This document shows, piece after piece, positions 7,774 to 15,477 of a DNA stretch of 64,000 nt. Positions within the stretch are counted from its first letter, which is position 1, and each line of letters begins with the position of its first letter. Both the position numbers and the translations under genes were made by a program. Under the pieces are notes generated by a model. It made no database searches and was not told the DNA's origin. It saw nothing but the letters and a program-made list of their open reading frames with translations. The stretch lies in assembly GCA_014075215.1 (NCBI GenBank), contig CP046177.1:682001-746000 (forward strand), read 5' to 3'. The stretch is from Flavobacteriaceae bacterium. GTDB lineage: Bacteria; Bacteroidota; Bacteroidia; Flavobacteriales; Flavobacteriaceae.

Positions 7774-8586
7774 TTAAGTTCTTTTTATTAATTCTTTAAA
7801 CAAGGTAATCATTTTAGGTTCTGCTTCATTGGCAATTGCCATAATTTCTTCAATATTTAAAGGTTGTAAATTTTTAGGGTCACATTCATCTGTCAATACT
7901 GAAATGGCTACACATTCCAATTCCAATTGTTTAGCTACAATAACTTCGGGAACCGTGCTCATTCCCACAGCGTCTGCTTCTAAAATCTGCAACATCCTAT
8001 ATTCGGCTCCGGTTTCCAGTTGTGGGCCTACAACGCCTGCATATACTCCTTTGCGCAATTGTATATTGTTTTGCTGTGCAATTTCCTGTAATTGAAGGTT
8101 TAATTTATTAGAGTAAGGCTCCAACATGTCGACAAAAATAGATCCAAAATCAGAGGCTCCTTTAAATGCTAAGGGAGAACTCCCTTGCAAGTTTAAATGA
8201 TCATTAATAAGCATTAAATCCCCTTTTTTATATGTCAAATTGATGGCACCGGCTGCATTGGAAACCAATAATGTGGATATTCCCAAGGCATGCATGACTC
8301 TAATTCCGTAGGTGATCTCATAAAAACTATACCCTTCGTACAAATGAAACCGCCCTACCATCACAACAACTTTTTTACCGGACAACGTTCCATAAATGAG
8401 TTTTCCCGAATGAAACTCAACAGTTGCTTCCGGAAAATGCGGAATTTCCGAATACGTGATTTCTTTTTCAATAGCTATTTCGTCAACTAATTTCCCCAGA
8501 CCCGTTCCCAAAACAATTCCGATTTCCGGATCAATAACTCCATTTGATCTTAGATAGTGAGTTGTTTCTTGTAGTTGTGTTAGCAT
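7774..8586 (-). CDS. Purine nucleoside phosphorylase, trimeric class
   Basis: Cleaves inosine/guanosine-type nucleosides with phosphate. A 270-residue protein with the family marks GIVLGTGLGKLV (phosphate loop), FHSGKLIYG, GRFHLYEGY, LLVSNAAGAIN, GVYAGVVGPQLET (base pocket with Glu), GADAVGMSTVPEV-like segment with VGMSTVPE, and VLTDECDP. It sits between the glycosyltransferase and arsM in the operon. In arsenosugar synthesis the 5'-deoxy-5'-dimethylarsinoyl-adenosine intermediate must lose adenine before the ribose can be glycosylated or capped. A phosphorylase here could do this, but that link is inference. Confidence 0.9.
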   Translation of the reverse strand: MLTQLQETTHYLRSNGVIDPEIGIVLGTGLGKLVDEIAIEKEITYSEIPHFPEATVEFHSGKLIYGTLSGKKVVVMVGRFHLYEGYSFYEITYGIRVMHALGISTLLVSNAAGAINLTYKKGDLMLINDHLNLQGSSPLAFKGASDFGSIFVDMLEPYSNKLNLQLQEIAQQNNIQLRKGVYAGVVGPQLETGAEYRMLQILEADAVGMSTVPEVIVAKQLELECVAISVLTDECDPKNLQPLNIEEIMAIANEAEPKMITLFKELIKRT

Positions 8587-8648
8587 AAATTTTAAGATTA
8601 TTTTATTAGTCCCTTCCAGCTTCTTTCATTGGATATTTTTACACTTTT

Positions 8649-9251
8649 TCAATTAATAACATTCATAAGCAAGTCATTTTCTTTAATATCTTCATATACG
8701 TCTATATCATTTAATTCTTCTGATAAATATACAGTAACTGTTTCCAAATCTTTTAGGGTGTCTTTTCTAACGGTTGCTGTTCCCCATTTTTTGTTTTTAA
8801 AAATATCGGGATATAAAGTTTTCATTCCCAAAAGGTAATAACCTCCGTCTTTTGCCGGCCCTATAACAACATCATAATCGTTTAATTTTTTAAAAGCACT
8901 CTCAATATGAATTGATGTTAAATCGTATAAATCACTACCAATAATTACTACTTTTTCATATCCTTTTTTGAATGAATCTTTAAAAGCATTTTCCATTCTA
9001 TCTCCTAAATCATCTCCTTTTTGTCGATATTTTTGATAAAATTGAGGATTCCAAATATCGTGCTCTTGAATTTTTTCGGAATAATATACCGCTTTGTCAC
9101 AAGGTAATTTCAGTGTAACCTCTTTGGTTTTGTTTAGTAAAAAAGTATATATTTTCAACGCATCTATGTCTCCAATGACCTTTGCCAAGCGTGTTTTTAC
9201 TTTTCCGAGCTCGGGATTTCTAGTAAAAATAATGATTTGATTTTTACTCAT
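8649..9251 (-). CDS. Arsenosugar-cluster glycosyltransferase (TIGR04282 / DUF2064 type)
   Basis: A GT-A-like nucleotidyl/glycosyl transferase fold of 200 residues. Characteristic strings are FTRNPELGKVKTRLA at the N-terminus (nucleotide-binding loop with Lys/Arg), KGDDLGDRM, VIIGSDLYDLT (the DxD-like metal site) and VIGPAKDGGYYLLG. This family is repeatedly found beside radical-SAM ArsS in Bacteroidetes and cyanobacteria and is named for that context; its substrate is unproven. The start overlaps the end of the rhodanese gene by 8 bp, which indicates translational coupling. Confidence 0.87.
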   Translation of the reverse strand: MSKNQIIIFTRNPELGKVKTRLAKVIGDIDALKIYTFLLNKTKEVTLKLPCDKAVYYSEKIQEHDIWNPQFYQKYRQKGDDLGDRMENAFKDSFKKGYEKVVIIGSDLYDLTSIHIESAFKKLNDYDVVIGPAKDGGYYLLGMKTLYPDIFKNKKWGTATVRKDTLKDLETVTVYLSEELNDIDVYEDIKENDLLMNVIN

Positions 9252-9735
9252 ATACCTTCTCCCCTTTTAACAACCACTTGCTCCATTCTGCAGTACAGGT
9301 ATGTACTTTTTCGGTTTCTATATTTTTAGATGTAAAGACTTTATTATCGTTGTTTTTCCATTCAAAAATCCCTCCATATAAATTGAACACATGGATATAT
9401 CCGGTTTTTTTTAATTTTTCGGCAACATCTTCGGACCGAACTCCCAAAGAGCAATACACAACGATTTTACTCTTTTTATCAGGAATCATGTTCATTGTTT
9501 TCCGAATATCAAATTTTTCATAACCCACAAATAGTGCATCTTTAAGGTGACTAACATCAAACTCCTTTTTCTCCCGCGCATCAAGTAAAATGATATCTTC
9601 GGTTATTTTCTTTAGACTATCTACGGAGATATAAGGAATATTTTCCGTATTGTATTTTTTTAACAAACTTCTTAGTTCATTTTGGGAGTATGTACTTTTT
9701 GAGAGCAATACGAAAATAAAAATTAGCTTCTTCAT
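9244..9735 (-). CDS. Exported rhodanese-domain protein of the arsenosugar cluster
   Basis: 163 residues: a signal peptide (MKKLIFIFVLLSKSTYSQ), then one rhodanese domain with ILLDAREKKEFDVSHL and the active-site loop VVYCSLGVRSEDVA, where Cys is the sulfur carrier. A C-terminal stretch of about 30 residues with one further Cys follows. It would work in the periplasm or at the envelope, where it may transfer sulfane sulfur; thiol chemistry fits arsenic handling, but the substrate is unknown. It overlaps the glycosyltransferase start by 8 bp and lies 8 bp after arsS. Confidence 0.85.
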   Translation of the reverse strand: MKKLIFIFVLLSKSTYSQNELRSLLKKYNTENIPYISVDSLKKITEDIILLDAREKKEFDVSHLKDALFVGYEKFDIRKTMNMIPDKKSKIVVYCSLGVRSEDVAEKLKKTGYIHVFNLYGGIFEWKNNDNKVFTSKNIETEKVHTCTAEWSKWLLKGEKVYE

Positions 9736-9743
9736 TTTAACAA

Positions 9744-10796
9744 TTATACTACTGCACCCTGGCAGCTACTCCCCGAACCGGCCGTACAACCATAGCAGTG
9801 TTGATGGATAGTAATATTTCTATTTTGTAATAGTTCTTCATTATAATCGGCAATATGTTTTACTTTACCGGCTACTTTTAAATTCAACATTTGATTAAAA
9901 TCACAATCGTATAACCAACCGTTCCAACTCACTGAAATAGTATTCGTACACATTACATTTTCTAATGCAACAGGGTTGTATGCTTCTACCAAGGCATACA
10001 TATAATCTTCATAATTTTCCGAAGCTATCAGGTAATCTAAGAATCTGCTTATAGGAAGATTTGTAATCGCAAATAAATGATGAAAATCGATATTAAAGTC
10101 TTCTTTTAAAGCGTTCTTAAAGTCCTTTTCCAAGGCAGCCTGGTTTCCCGGCAAAAATGCACCGGAAGGATTGTATACCAAATCCAGACGCAAACTACTA
10201 TCAGGCATTCCATAACCTACGGCATTTAATTCTTGTAAAGCCTTAATTGATTTGTCAAAAACGCCATCTCCACGCTGTTTATCTGTCTTTCCTCTTGTCC
10301 AATGTGGCATTGAGGAAACTACATGGATATTGTATTTTTTGAAAAATTGAGGTAAATCATAATACTTTTTATTTGCTCTGATAATGGTTAAATTAGATCG
10401 AACAATAAAGTCTTTGATACCTGCTTTAGCTGCTGCTGCTACAAACCACCTGAAATTTGGATTCATTTCCGGAGCTCCTCCGGTCAAATCTAAAGTATGT
10501 GCGCCCGTATTTTTAATAACATCCAGACATTGTTGCATGGTTTCAACAGTCATAATTTCTTTTCTGTCCGGGCCTGCATCTACATGGCAATGTGCACATA
10601 CCTGATTACACATATACCCCAGGTTGATTTGCAAAATTTCCAGCTTTTTTGGGCGTAAAGGAAATTGGTTGGTTTCTTTTATTTTTTTTGCAAATGTAGG
10701 TAACTCACCATTGGCAAAAATACCATTCGACAATATTTCTAATTGGCGTTCCGTATTCGCCAAATCATTATTTCTGGCTAAAAGCGATTTTTTCAT
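9744..10796 (-). CDS. arsS: Radical SAM protein ArsS, arsenosugar biosynthesis
   Basis: A 350-residue radical SAM enzyme. The [4Fe-4S] motif is CNQVCAHC (CxxxCxxC) near residue 60, followed by HVDAGPDR and the GGE-like GGAPEMNP. The C-terminal DUF3641-type domain carries further cysteines (CDFNQML, HCYGCTAGSGSSCQG), probably binding a second cluster. ArsS enzymes add the 5'-deoxyadenosyl unit of SAM to dimethylarsenite, producing the first arsenic-ribose compound. It is in the operon between the AhpD-like gene and the rhodanese. Length and motifs are complete. Confidence 0.92.
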   Translation of the reverse strand: MKKSLLARNNDLANTERQLEILSNGIFANGELPTFAKKIKETNQFPLRPKKLEILQINLGYMCNQVCAHCHVDAGPDRKEIMTVETMQQCLDVIKNTGAHTLDLTGGAPEMNPNFRWFVAAAAKAGIKDFIVRSNLTIIRANKKYYDLPQFFKKYNIHVVSSMPHWTRGKTDKQRGDGVFDKSIKALQELNAVGYGMPDSSLRLDLVYNPSGAFLPGNQAALEKDFKNALKEDFNIDFHHLFAITNLPISRFLDYLIASENYEDYMYALVEAYNPVALENVMCTNTISVSWNGWLYDCDFNQMLNLKVAGKVKHIADYNEELLQNRNITIHQHCYGCTAGSGSSCQGAVV

Positions 10797-10855
10797 CTAA
10801 TTGCGAATTGCCCATTACGAACTATGGAATTATTATCCTAAACTCGTAATTGATT

Positions 10856-11191
10856 TTACATTTCAAGTTTATTCACTTTATTCATCATCTGAACTCCATG
10901 CACTAGGGTAGCACCACTTTTAATTGCTGCTCCAACATGCACTGCTTCCATCATTTCTTCTCTTGTAATACCTTTTTCTAATCCGTCTTTTGTATATGCA
11001 TCTATACAATAGGGGCATTGCTCCGTATGTGCAACTGCTAAAGCTATTAAGGATTTTTCGCGAGCGGTTAAAGCACCTTCTTCAAATACTGCTCCGTAGT
11101 AGTCAAAAAATTTATTCCCCAAATCTTCACTCCATTCCGTAATGTTTCCAAATTTTTTTAAATCAGAAGTATCATAATATGTGTTCGCCAT
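10856..11191 (-). CDS. Arsenosugar-associated AhpD/carboxymuconolactone decarboxylase-like protein
   Basis: 111 residues, one AhpD-like domain. The redox motif EQCPYC (CxxC) near residue 60 is followed by IDAYTKDGLEKG and an EEMMEAVHVGAAIKSGA helix, as in alkylhydroperoxidase-type peroxidases. The small size and the position directly upstream of arsS match the family called arsenosugar-associated peroxidase-like. It may reduce or protect an arsenic intermediate; that is inference. Cytoplasmic, no signal peptide. Confidence 0.85.
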   Translation of the reverse strand: MANTYYDTSDLKKFGNITEWSEDLGNKFFDYYGAVFEEGALTAREKSLIALAVAHTEQCPYCIDAYTKDGLEKGITREEMMEAVHVGAAIKSGATLVHGVQMMNKVNKLEM

Positions 11192-11288
11192 CAGGTTATT
11201 ATTTTATGTTACTTTAAATGTCCGGAGAAGAATTAAAGTAAGGTTATTCATATTTTAAAGTTATCGAACCCAAACTCAAAGTCAGGAG

Positions 11289-11996
11289 CTATTTTCCATT
11301 TAGACTCCAGTCGTAAGGTAGGTATTTTATCCTGGCCTTTTTATTGATTTTTACTTTGGCGTATTTACTTATATAGTCAATTACAGATCCGTTAGCAGTA
11401 AAATCTCCTTTAAACCAATTAAAGATTTCGGAAATTTCTACTTTCTTTTTACCGAGTTTGTTTCTAATAGGATCGTTGATGAAATCAACCATTAGCTGTT
11501 CGAGTTGTTGATCAATATTCGCTGCTGTAAAGGCTACATTAGCTAACTTGGGGCAAGAGCCTGAAGCGCAATTTACACCCACGTGTATTCTTGGATCTTT
11601 AAATTTTTTTCGCAGAATTTCATGTTCAACAAAGTTTAACGTATATGTTTTTCCTCCGGCTTTTGCAAAAGGAATATTCCAGGCATCCTTACCGTTTTGC
11701 TTAATTTGTCTGATACTTTTTAACGGATAATTCATTAAAATTAATTTAACGGTATAAGCGTTGTATACATTAATCCAAAAAGCTTTTTCAGCATTCTCCG
11801 ATTCAAATTCAGAGGTGTTTTCTTTTTCCAAAAAAGCCAGAAAATCATCTAATTTTTCTTCTTCTCCTTTAAATGCTTTGTAATCTACGTTCCCTTTTTC
11901 ATCAACATGCTTTTGCAACAATTCATTAAAAATGGAAGTTTGACTAAAAGCATTTGTAAAAGTACTTACGAATAGTATAAGAATGATTTTTTTCAT
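11289..11996 (-). CDS. DUF547 domain protein, secreted
   Basis: 235 residues with a signal peptide (MKKIILILFVSTFTNAFSQ). The DUF547 core is clear: FWINVYNAYTVKLIL, IRQIK, HVGVNCASGSCPKLAN (a Cys-rich turn), and LEQLMVDFINDP. It may adopt a papain-like fold, but the biochemical role is unknown. It is the first gene of the run that ends with arsM and is 97 bp upstream of the peroxidase-like gene. DUF547 is often found beside ArsS clusters, so a role there is plausible but unproven. Confidence 0.85.
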   Translation of the reverse strand: MKKIILILFVSTFTNAFSQTSIFNELLQKHVDEKGNVDYKAFKGEEEKLDDFLAFLEKENTSEFESENAEKAFWINVYNAYTVKLILMNYPLKSIRQIKQNGKDAWNIPFAKAGGKTYTLNFVEHEILRKKFKDPRIHVGVNCASGSCPKLANVAFTAANIDQQLEQLMVDFINDPIRNKLGKKKVEISEIFNWFKGDFTANGSVIDYISKYAKVKINKKARIKYLPYDWSLNGK

Positions 11997-12063
11997 AATG
12001 ATTGGTTTATATGGTGCTTGCTCCTTTAGACGAAGTTACGCAACAAAATTTACAATAAAAAAT

Positions 12064-12395
12064 TGAACTCATCTTAACTTTTTGTTTTTAACCCGGATTA
12101 TGTATTAGAACTTCGTAATGAAGGTTGAAATCGTGATAAAATATAGCGTTTTTTGGAATGTAGCGTAGCACTGCTACGGTTCATTTCAAAAATGCAGCGA
12201 AGCAATATTTTGAAACAATTTCAAGCTGTAATAGATTTTCTAATGCATCATTCGGATTTAACCGAAAATGAACTGAAATTTATCTGGATGAGGCACTTTT
12301 TGAAAGCTATAGCAGCACTACAGTTAAGAAAAGTAACGAAATACAGGTGAATTTCAGTCATTTTTTAGGAAATAGAAAAAGTTAAGATGAGTTCA
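12064..12395. mobile_element. MITE-like element, family B, long copy (332 bp)
   Basis: Perfect 20-bp terminal inverted repeats: TGAACTCATCTTAACTTTTT at 12064-12083 and its complement at 12376-12395. The interior is non-coding and contains GCAGCACTAC, which recurs in the shorter relative at 27424-27565. The right end abuts the stop codon of the queuosine transporter, and the left end lies 67 bp upstream of the DUF547 start, so it may affect arsenosugar operon expression. No target duplication was seen. The short ORF within it is not credible. Confidence 0.75.
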
Positions 12396-13085
12396 TTAAG
12401 TATAATGTAACTCTTCTCCGATTTTAAGTTTGAATTTTTTTCTAAATATGTACACAATCAAATAAATGACAGGCGTATCAATAAGCGCTACTATAACCTT
12501 GAATAAAAAGCCACCGATTAAATAGGTTGTAAAATTTTCCCATGCCAGGATATCGAACAGGCTCAATAAAAGAATTATAGTAAAGGTATCTACAAATTGG
12601 GAAGGGAAAGTGGAAAAATTATTTCTCAGCCATAAGTGTTTTCCCCTGGTAACTCTTTTCCAAAAATGAAATATTCTGATGTCAAGAAATTGCGCAAACA
12701 GGTAGGCTAACATGGATGCTAAAACGGCTATGGGAGATAAGCCAAACACTTTGGAAAATTCCGCATTACTGATCCTGGAATTATCCAAAGCCGGAGCATA
12801 TTCTGCCGCCAGTATGATGAACATTGAAAAAAAGGAAGCAAAAATACCGGCAACCACAACTTGATTTGCTTTTTTCTTACCATATATTTCTGATAAAATA
12901 TCTGTAATTAGAAAAGTGATAGGATAGGGCAAGATCCCTACGGAGATTTCAAAACGATACCATCCAAAAGGCTCCCAGTAGAAAAATTTCTGGAAAATTA
13001 AATTTGAAGCTACTAACGATGCAATAAAAAGTGCTGCAAGAATTAAATAGATAAATTGTGCCTGATATCTATTTTTTTCAACCAT
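12396..13085 (-). CDS. Queuosine precursor transporter (YhhQ/VUT family)
   Basis: Inner-membrane importer for a preQ0/preQ1-type queuosine precursor. 229 residues, about six membrane segments. Family marks: ASNLIFQKFF after the first helix, YPITFLITDILSEIYGKKKA, LASMLAYLFAQFLDI with RIFHFWKR, LWLRNNFSTFPSQFVDT and the closing helix KVIVALIDTPVIYLIVY. The N-terminus (MVEKNRYQ) is short and normal. The stop codon coincides with the first bases beyond a MITE end; protein length still looks normal. Confidence 0.9.
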   Translation of the reverse strand: MVEKNRYQAQFIYLILAALFIASLVASNLIFQKFFYWEPFGWYRFEISVGILPYPITFLITDILSEIYGKKKANQVVVAGIFASFFSMFIILAAEYAPALDNSRISNAEFSKVFGLSPIAVLASMLAYLFAQFLDIRIFHFWKRVTRGKHLWLRNNFSTFPSQFVDTFTIILLLSLFDILAWENFTTYLIGGFLFKVIVALIDTPVIYLIVYIFRKKFKLKIGEELHYT

Positions 13086-13090
13086 AGTTG

Positions 13091-13098
13091 CAAATATA
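13091..13098 (-). promoter_or_regulatory. -7 element for the queuosine transporter, suggesting a leaderless mRNA
   Basis: On the minus strand TATATTTG matches TAnnTTTG. Its last G is 5 bases before the ATG at 13085, so transcription would begin at or next to the start codon. No clear TTG lies at the -33 position. Confidence 0.4.
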
Positions 13099-13151
13099 CT
13101 AATTATACTCCCGGCTTAAACATATGTCTTTAAGGTTGTAAAGAAAATGTT

Positions 13152-13159
13152 TATTTTTG
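13152..13159 (+). promoter_or_regulatory. -7 element for fabD
   Basis: TATTTTTG fits TAnnTTTG and is 27 bases before the fabD ATG. The -33 element is not clear. Confidence 0.4.
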
Positions 13160-13186
13160 CCCTCACTAAAAATAAAACCACATTTT

Positions 13187-14074
13187 ATGAAAGTTTATAT
13201 TTTCCCGGGGCAAGGGTCGCAATATGTAGGAATGGGGTTAGAACTGTATGAGAACTTTGTTTTGGCACAAGATCTATTTGAAAAAGCAAACGCTATTTTG
13301 GGATTTCGTATTACGGATGTCATGTTCGAAGGGACACTTGAAGAGTTAAAAGAGACGAAAGTTACACAACCTGCTATTTTTCTGCATTCGGTTATTTTAG
13401 CAAAAATACTGGGAGATTCTTTTCAGCCGGAAATGGTTGCAGGGCATTCTTTAGGAGAATTATCTGCATTGGTTGCCAATGAAGTATTGACTTTTGATGA
13501 CGGATTAAAACTGGTTTCAAAACGCGCACTGGCTATGCAAAAAGCATGTGAAAAACAGCCTTCCACTATGGCAGCCGTACTGGGTTTGGAAGATTCGATA
13601 GTAGAACAAGTATGTAATGATATTAATGGAATTGTAGTTCCGGCAAATTATAACTGTATTGGGCAATTGGTAATTTCCGGAGCAATAGAAGCCGTAGAAG
13701 AAGCCTGTAAAGTATTGACAGAAAAAGGAGCCGGAAGAGCTTTGGTTTTACCGGTGGGTGGTGCATTCCATTCACCTATGATGGAACCTGCAAAAGAAGA
13801 ATTGGCGAAGGCTATTGAAACCATGACTTTTAACAAGCCTATATGCCCTATATATCAAAATGTACCTGCTAAGGCTGTTATAGAACCAGCAGATATTAAA
13901 GAAAATTTAATTGCGCAACTAACAGCTCCTGTGCGATGGACACAATCCGTGCAAACTATGATTTCCGATGGAGCAACAGCGTTTACAGAAGTAGGACCGG
14001 GAAAAGTGCTACAGGGGTTGTTACGAAAAATTGACAGAAATGTTACTGCTAGCAGTGCTAATTACTCTTTATAA
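13187..14074 (+). CDS. fabD: Malonyl-CoA:acyl-carrier-protein transacylase
   Basis: Transfers malonyl from CoA to ACP for fatty acid synthesis, in the cytoplasm. 295 residues from ATG 13187. The frame extends upstream to 13157, but family members start directly before the strand and FPGQGSQ. Marks: IFPGQGSQYVGMG (oxyanion loop), GHSLGELSAL with the catalytic serine near residue 87, KRALAMQKAC, VVPANYNCIGQLVISG, PVGGAFHSPMM with the catalytic His, and FTEVGPGKVLQGL. Complete. It stands alone, without other fab genes. A 12-bp stem terminator follows. Confidence 0.95.
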   Translation: MKVYIFPGQGSQYVGMGLELYENFVLAQDLFEKANAILGFRITDVMFEGTLEELKETKVTQPAIFLHSVILAKILGDSFQPEMVAGHSLGELSALVANEVLTFDDGLKLVSKRALAMQKACEKQPSTMAAVLGLEDSIVEQVCNDINGIVVPANYNCIGQLVISGAIEAVEEACKVLTEKGAGRALVLPVGGAFHSPMMEPAKEELAKAIETMTFNKPICPIYQNVPAKAVIEPADIKENLIAQLTAPVRWTQSVQTMISDGATAFTEVGPGKVLQGLLRKIDRNVTASSANYSL

Positions 14075-14088
14075 TTAGAAGATATTTG

Positions 14089-14124
14089 CAAAATAGGGAT
14101 ATATTCTATATTTGAATTGATTTC
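14089..14124 (+). repeat. Short inverted-repeat element, family A, left-half copy
   Basis: GATATTTGCAAAATAGGGAT and the following TATTTGAATTGATTTC match the left third of the full copy at 4190-4351. The rest is missing; the fabD terminator stem follows. Confidence 0.6.
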
Positions 14125-14136
14125 ACATATTTGTTC

Positions 14137-14176
14137 AAAAAAAAGAAGCCATCTAAAAAGACAACTTCTTTTTTTT
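14137..14176 (+). terminator. Intrinsic terminator after fabD
   Basis: A perfect 12-bp stem (AAAAAAAAGAAG, 16-nt loop, CTTCTTTTTTTT) ends in a T run on both strands. The stem is A/T-rich, so it is weak by GC content. Confidence 0.6.
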
Positions 14177-14187
14177 ATAAAAAATTC

Positions 14188-15348
14188 CTAAGTACATGAC
14201 AAAAATTTAGTCAAGTTCATATTGTTTTGATTTACAGGGTTTAATAGCACAGAAGCGATATAATCTAATCCATATTTGAATATGCTTTTAGCCATTCTTC
14301 CATGCTTTTTTATTTTGATAGGCTTAATCTGATGTAAATATATACCAACTTTGTAACACCATACGAAAGCCATCATTACAAGCAGTACTAATTTTTCAAT
14401 ACGCTTAATATCTTGCAGGTGTGTGTTTTCAATATCAAAGCCACTGGCTTTCATTGCTTTAAAACACATCTCTATCTGCCATCGTTCTTTGTATTGTTCA
14501 AAGGCCTTATCAGGAGCGTTGAACGATACAATGATTAAGAAATCAGGCTTTCCATTTTTTGGGTACAACTTGCATCCGGAAAGGAAACAAAGCTGACCAT
14601 TAACACGTACAATTTTAGGATAATACACAAACTCATTGATCTTATGTGGATTAAACAAGTGAAATACTTTGATGGTTTTGTTCTTATCAGGAAGCTCTAC
14701 CTTAAAGTTGTTTCGAATGCGGATATAATATTTGATTCCATTTGTATTCAAGAAATCCAACCAATGATTACCTACAAACTCTCTATCGGCTACAATGGAT
14801 TTAATAACATCTTTGCCAAAAAGTCTTATGAAACGATTCACAAGATCAATACGCTCCTGACTGTTAGAGTTCCCTGGCTTATCTAACATAGTAAATAACA
14901 ATGGGAAGGCAACACCTTTATAGACAACTCCCAACACGGCACCGTCAATTAATAAGCGTGTAATAAATGGGAAGGCAACACCTTTATAGACAACTCCCAA
15001 CATAAAAATGTTGATGTTGGTCTGACCAAACTTCCAATTGGTCCTATCAATACTCAAGATCAATCCCTCTTGCTTAGGAAGGAGACTAAATATAAGACGA
15101 GCGATCAAATCTCCATCCAACGAATAATCAGCAATAAATCTTTGAATACGTCTGAGTGATGACTTCGAATCTACTGAGGTCTCAAAAGCGTTGGCTACCT
15201 TTTCAAAGGTAACTGTCTGTACCTTACAGAGGGCGATAATGAAATGTGATATGAGTTTGATTCTTGCCAAATTGATCTTACCTTGGAAATGAGAACTTAA
15301 AACTGAATTTAATTCACTACTTTTAGTGGAAGCATTGGTTTTTTTCAT
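14188..15348 (-). CDS. IS4-family transposase with a 22-residue internal duplication
   Basis: 386-residue DDE transposase. Marks: LSIDRTNWKFG (first Asp), SIVADREFVG (second Asp), and YKERWQIEMCFKAMK (the Y-2-R-3-E-6-K signature with the catalytic Glu). Compared with the 364-residue copy at 26288-27382, it has an in-frame insertion near residue 125: GVVYKGVAFP occurs twice, separated by FITRLLIDGAVL. The 34-bp unit lies at 14903-14936 and 14969-15002, so the net gain is 66 bp. The insertion follows the first catalytic Asp and may impair activity. The stop TAG is formed by the last three bases of the element. Confidence 0.92.
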   Translation of the reverse strand: MKKTNASTKSSELNSVLSSHFQGKINLARIKLISHFIIALCKVQTVTFEKVANAFETSVDSKSSLRRIQRFIADYSLDGDLIARLIFSLLPKQEGLILSIDRTNWKFGQTNINIFMLGVVYKGVAFPFITRLLIDGAVLGVVYKGVAFPLLFTMLDKPGNSNSQERIDLVNRFIRLFGKDVIKSIVADREFVGNHWLDFLNTNGIKYYIRIRNNFKVELPDKNKTIKVFHLFNPHKINEFVYYPKIVRVNGQLCFLSGCKLYPKNGKPDFLIIVSFNAPDKAFEQYKERWQIEMCFKAMKASGFDIENTHLQDIKRIEKLVLLVMMAFVWCYKVGIYLHQIKPIKIKKHGRMAKSIFKYGLDYIASVLLNPVNQNNMNLTKFLSCT

Positions 15349-15463
15349 TAGAAAAATGAGTGATGTTATTCTTCTAATATACTGAAAATCAATGCTTTAT
15401 TTTAATTATTTAACATTTAATTTACTGATAATCAATTAATTATATTTTTTGTCATGTACTAAA
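14188..15463 (-). mobile_element. IS4-family insertion sequence, copy 1 (1276 bp)
   Basis: The ends are CTAAGTACATGACAAAAA (14188) and, on the other strand, TTTAGTACATGACAAAAA (15463). It is flanked by a perfect 9-bp target duplication, AAAAAATTC, at 14179-14187 and 15464-15472, in the size range for IS4. It is the same element as 26173-27382 except for 66 extra bp. It lies 15 bp beyond the stop of the TonB receptor gene. Confidence 0.92.
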
Positions 15464-15477
15464 AAAAAATTCTCTAA

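Noticed and set aside
12153..12350. 65-residue ORF inside the 332-bp MITE
   Set aside because: No protein-like composition or family; the element is bounded by inverted repeats and its short relative has no such ORF.
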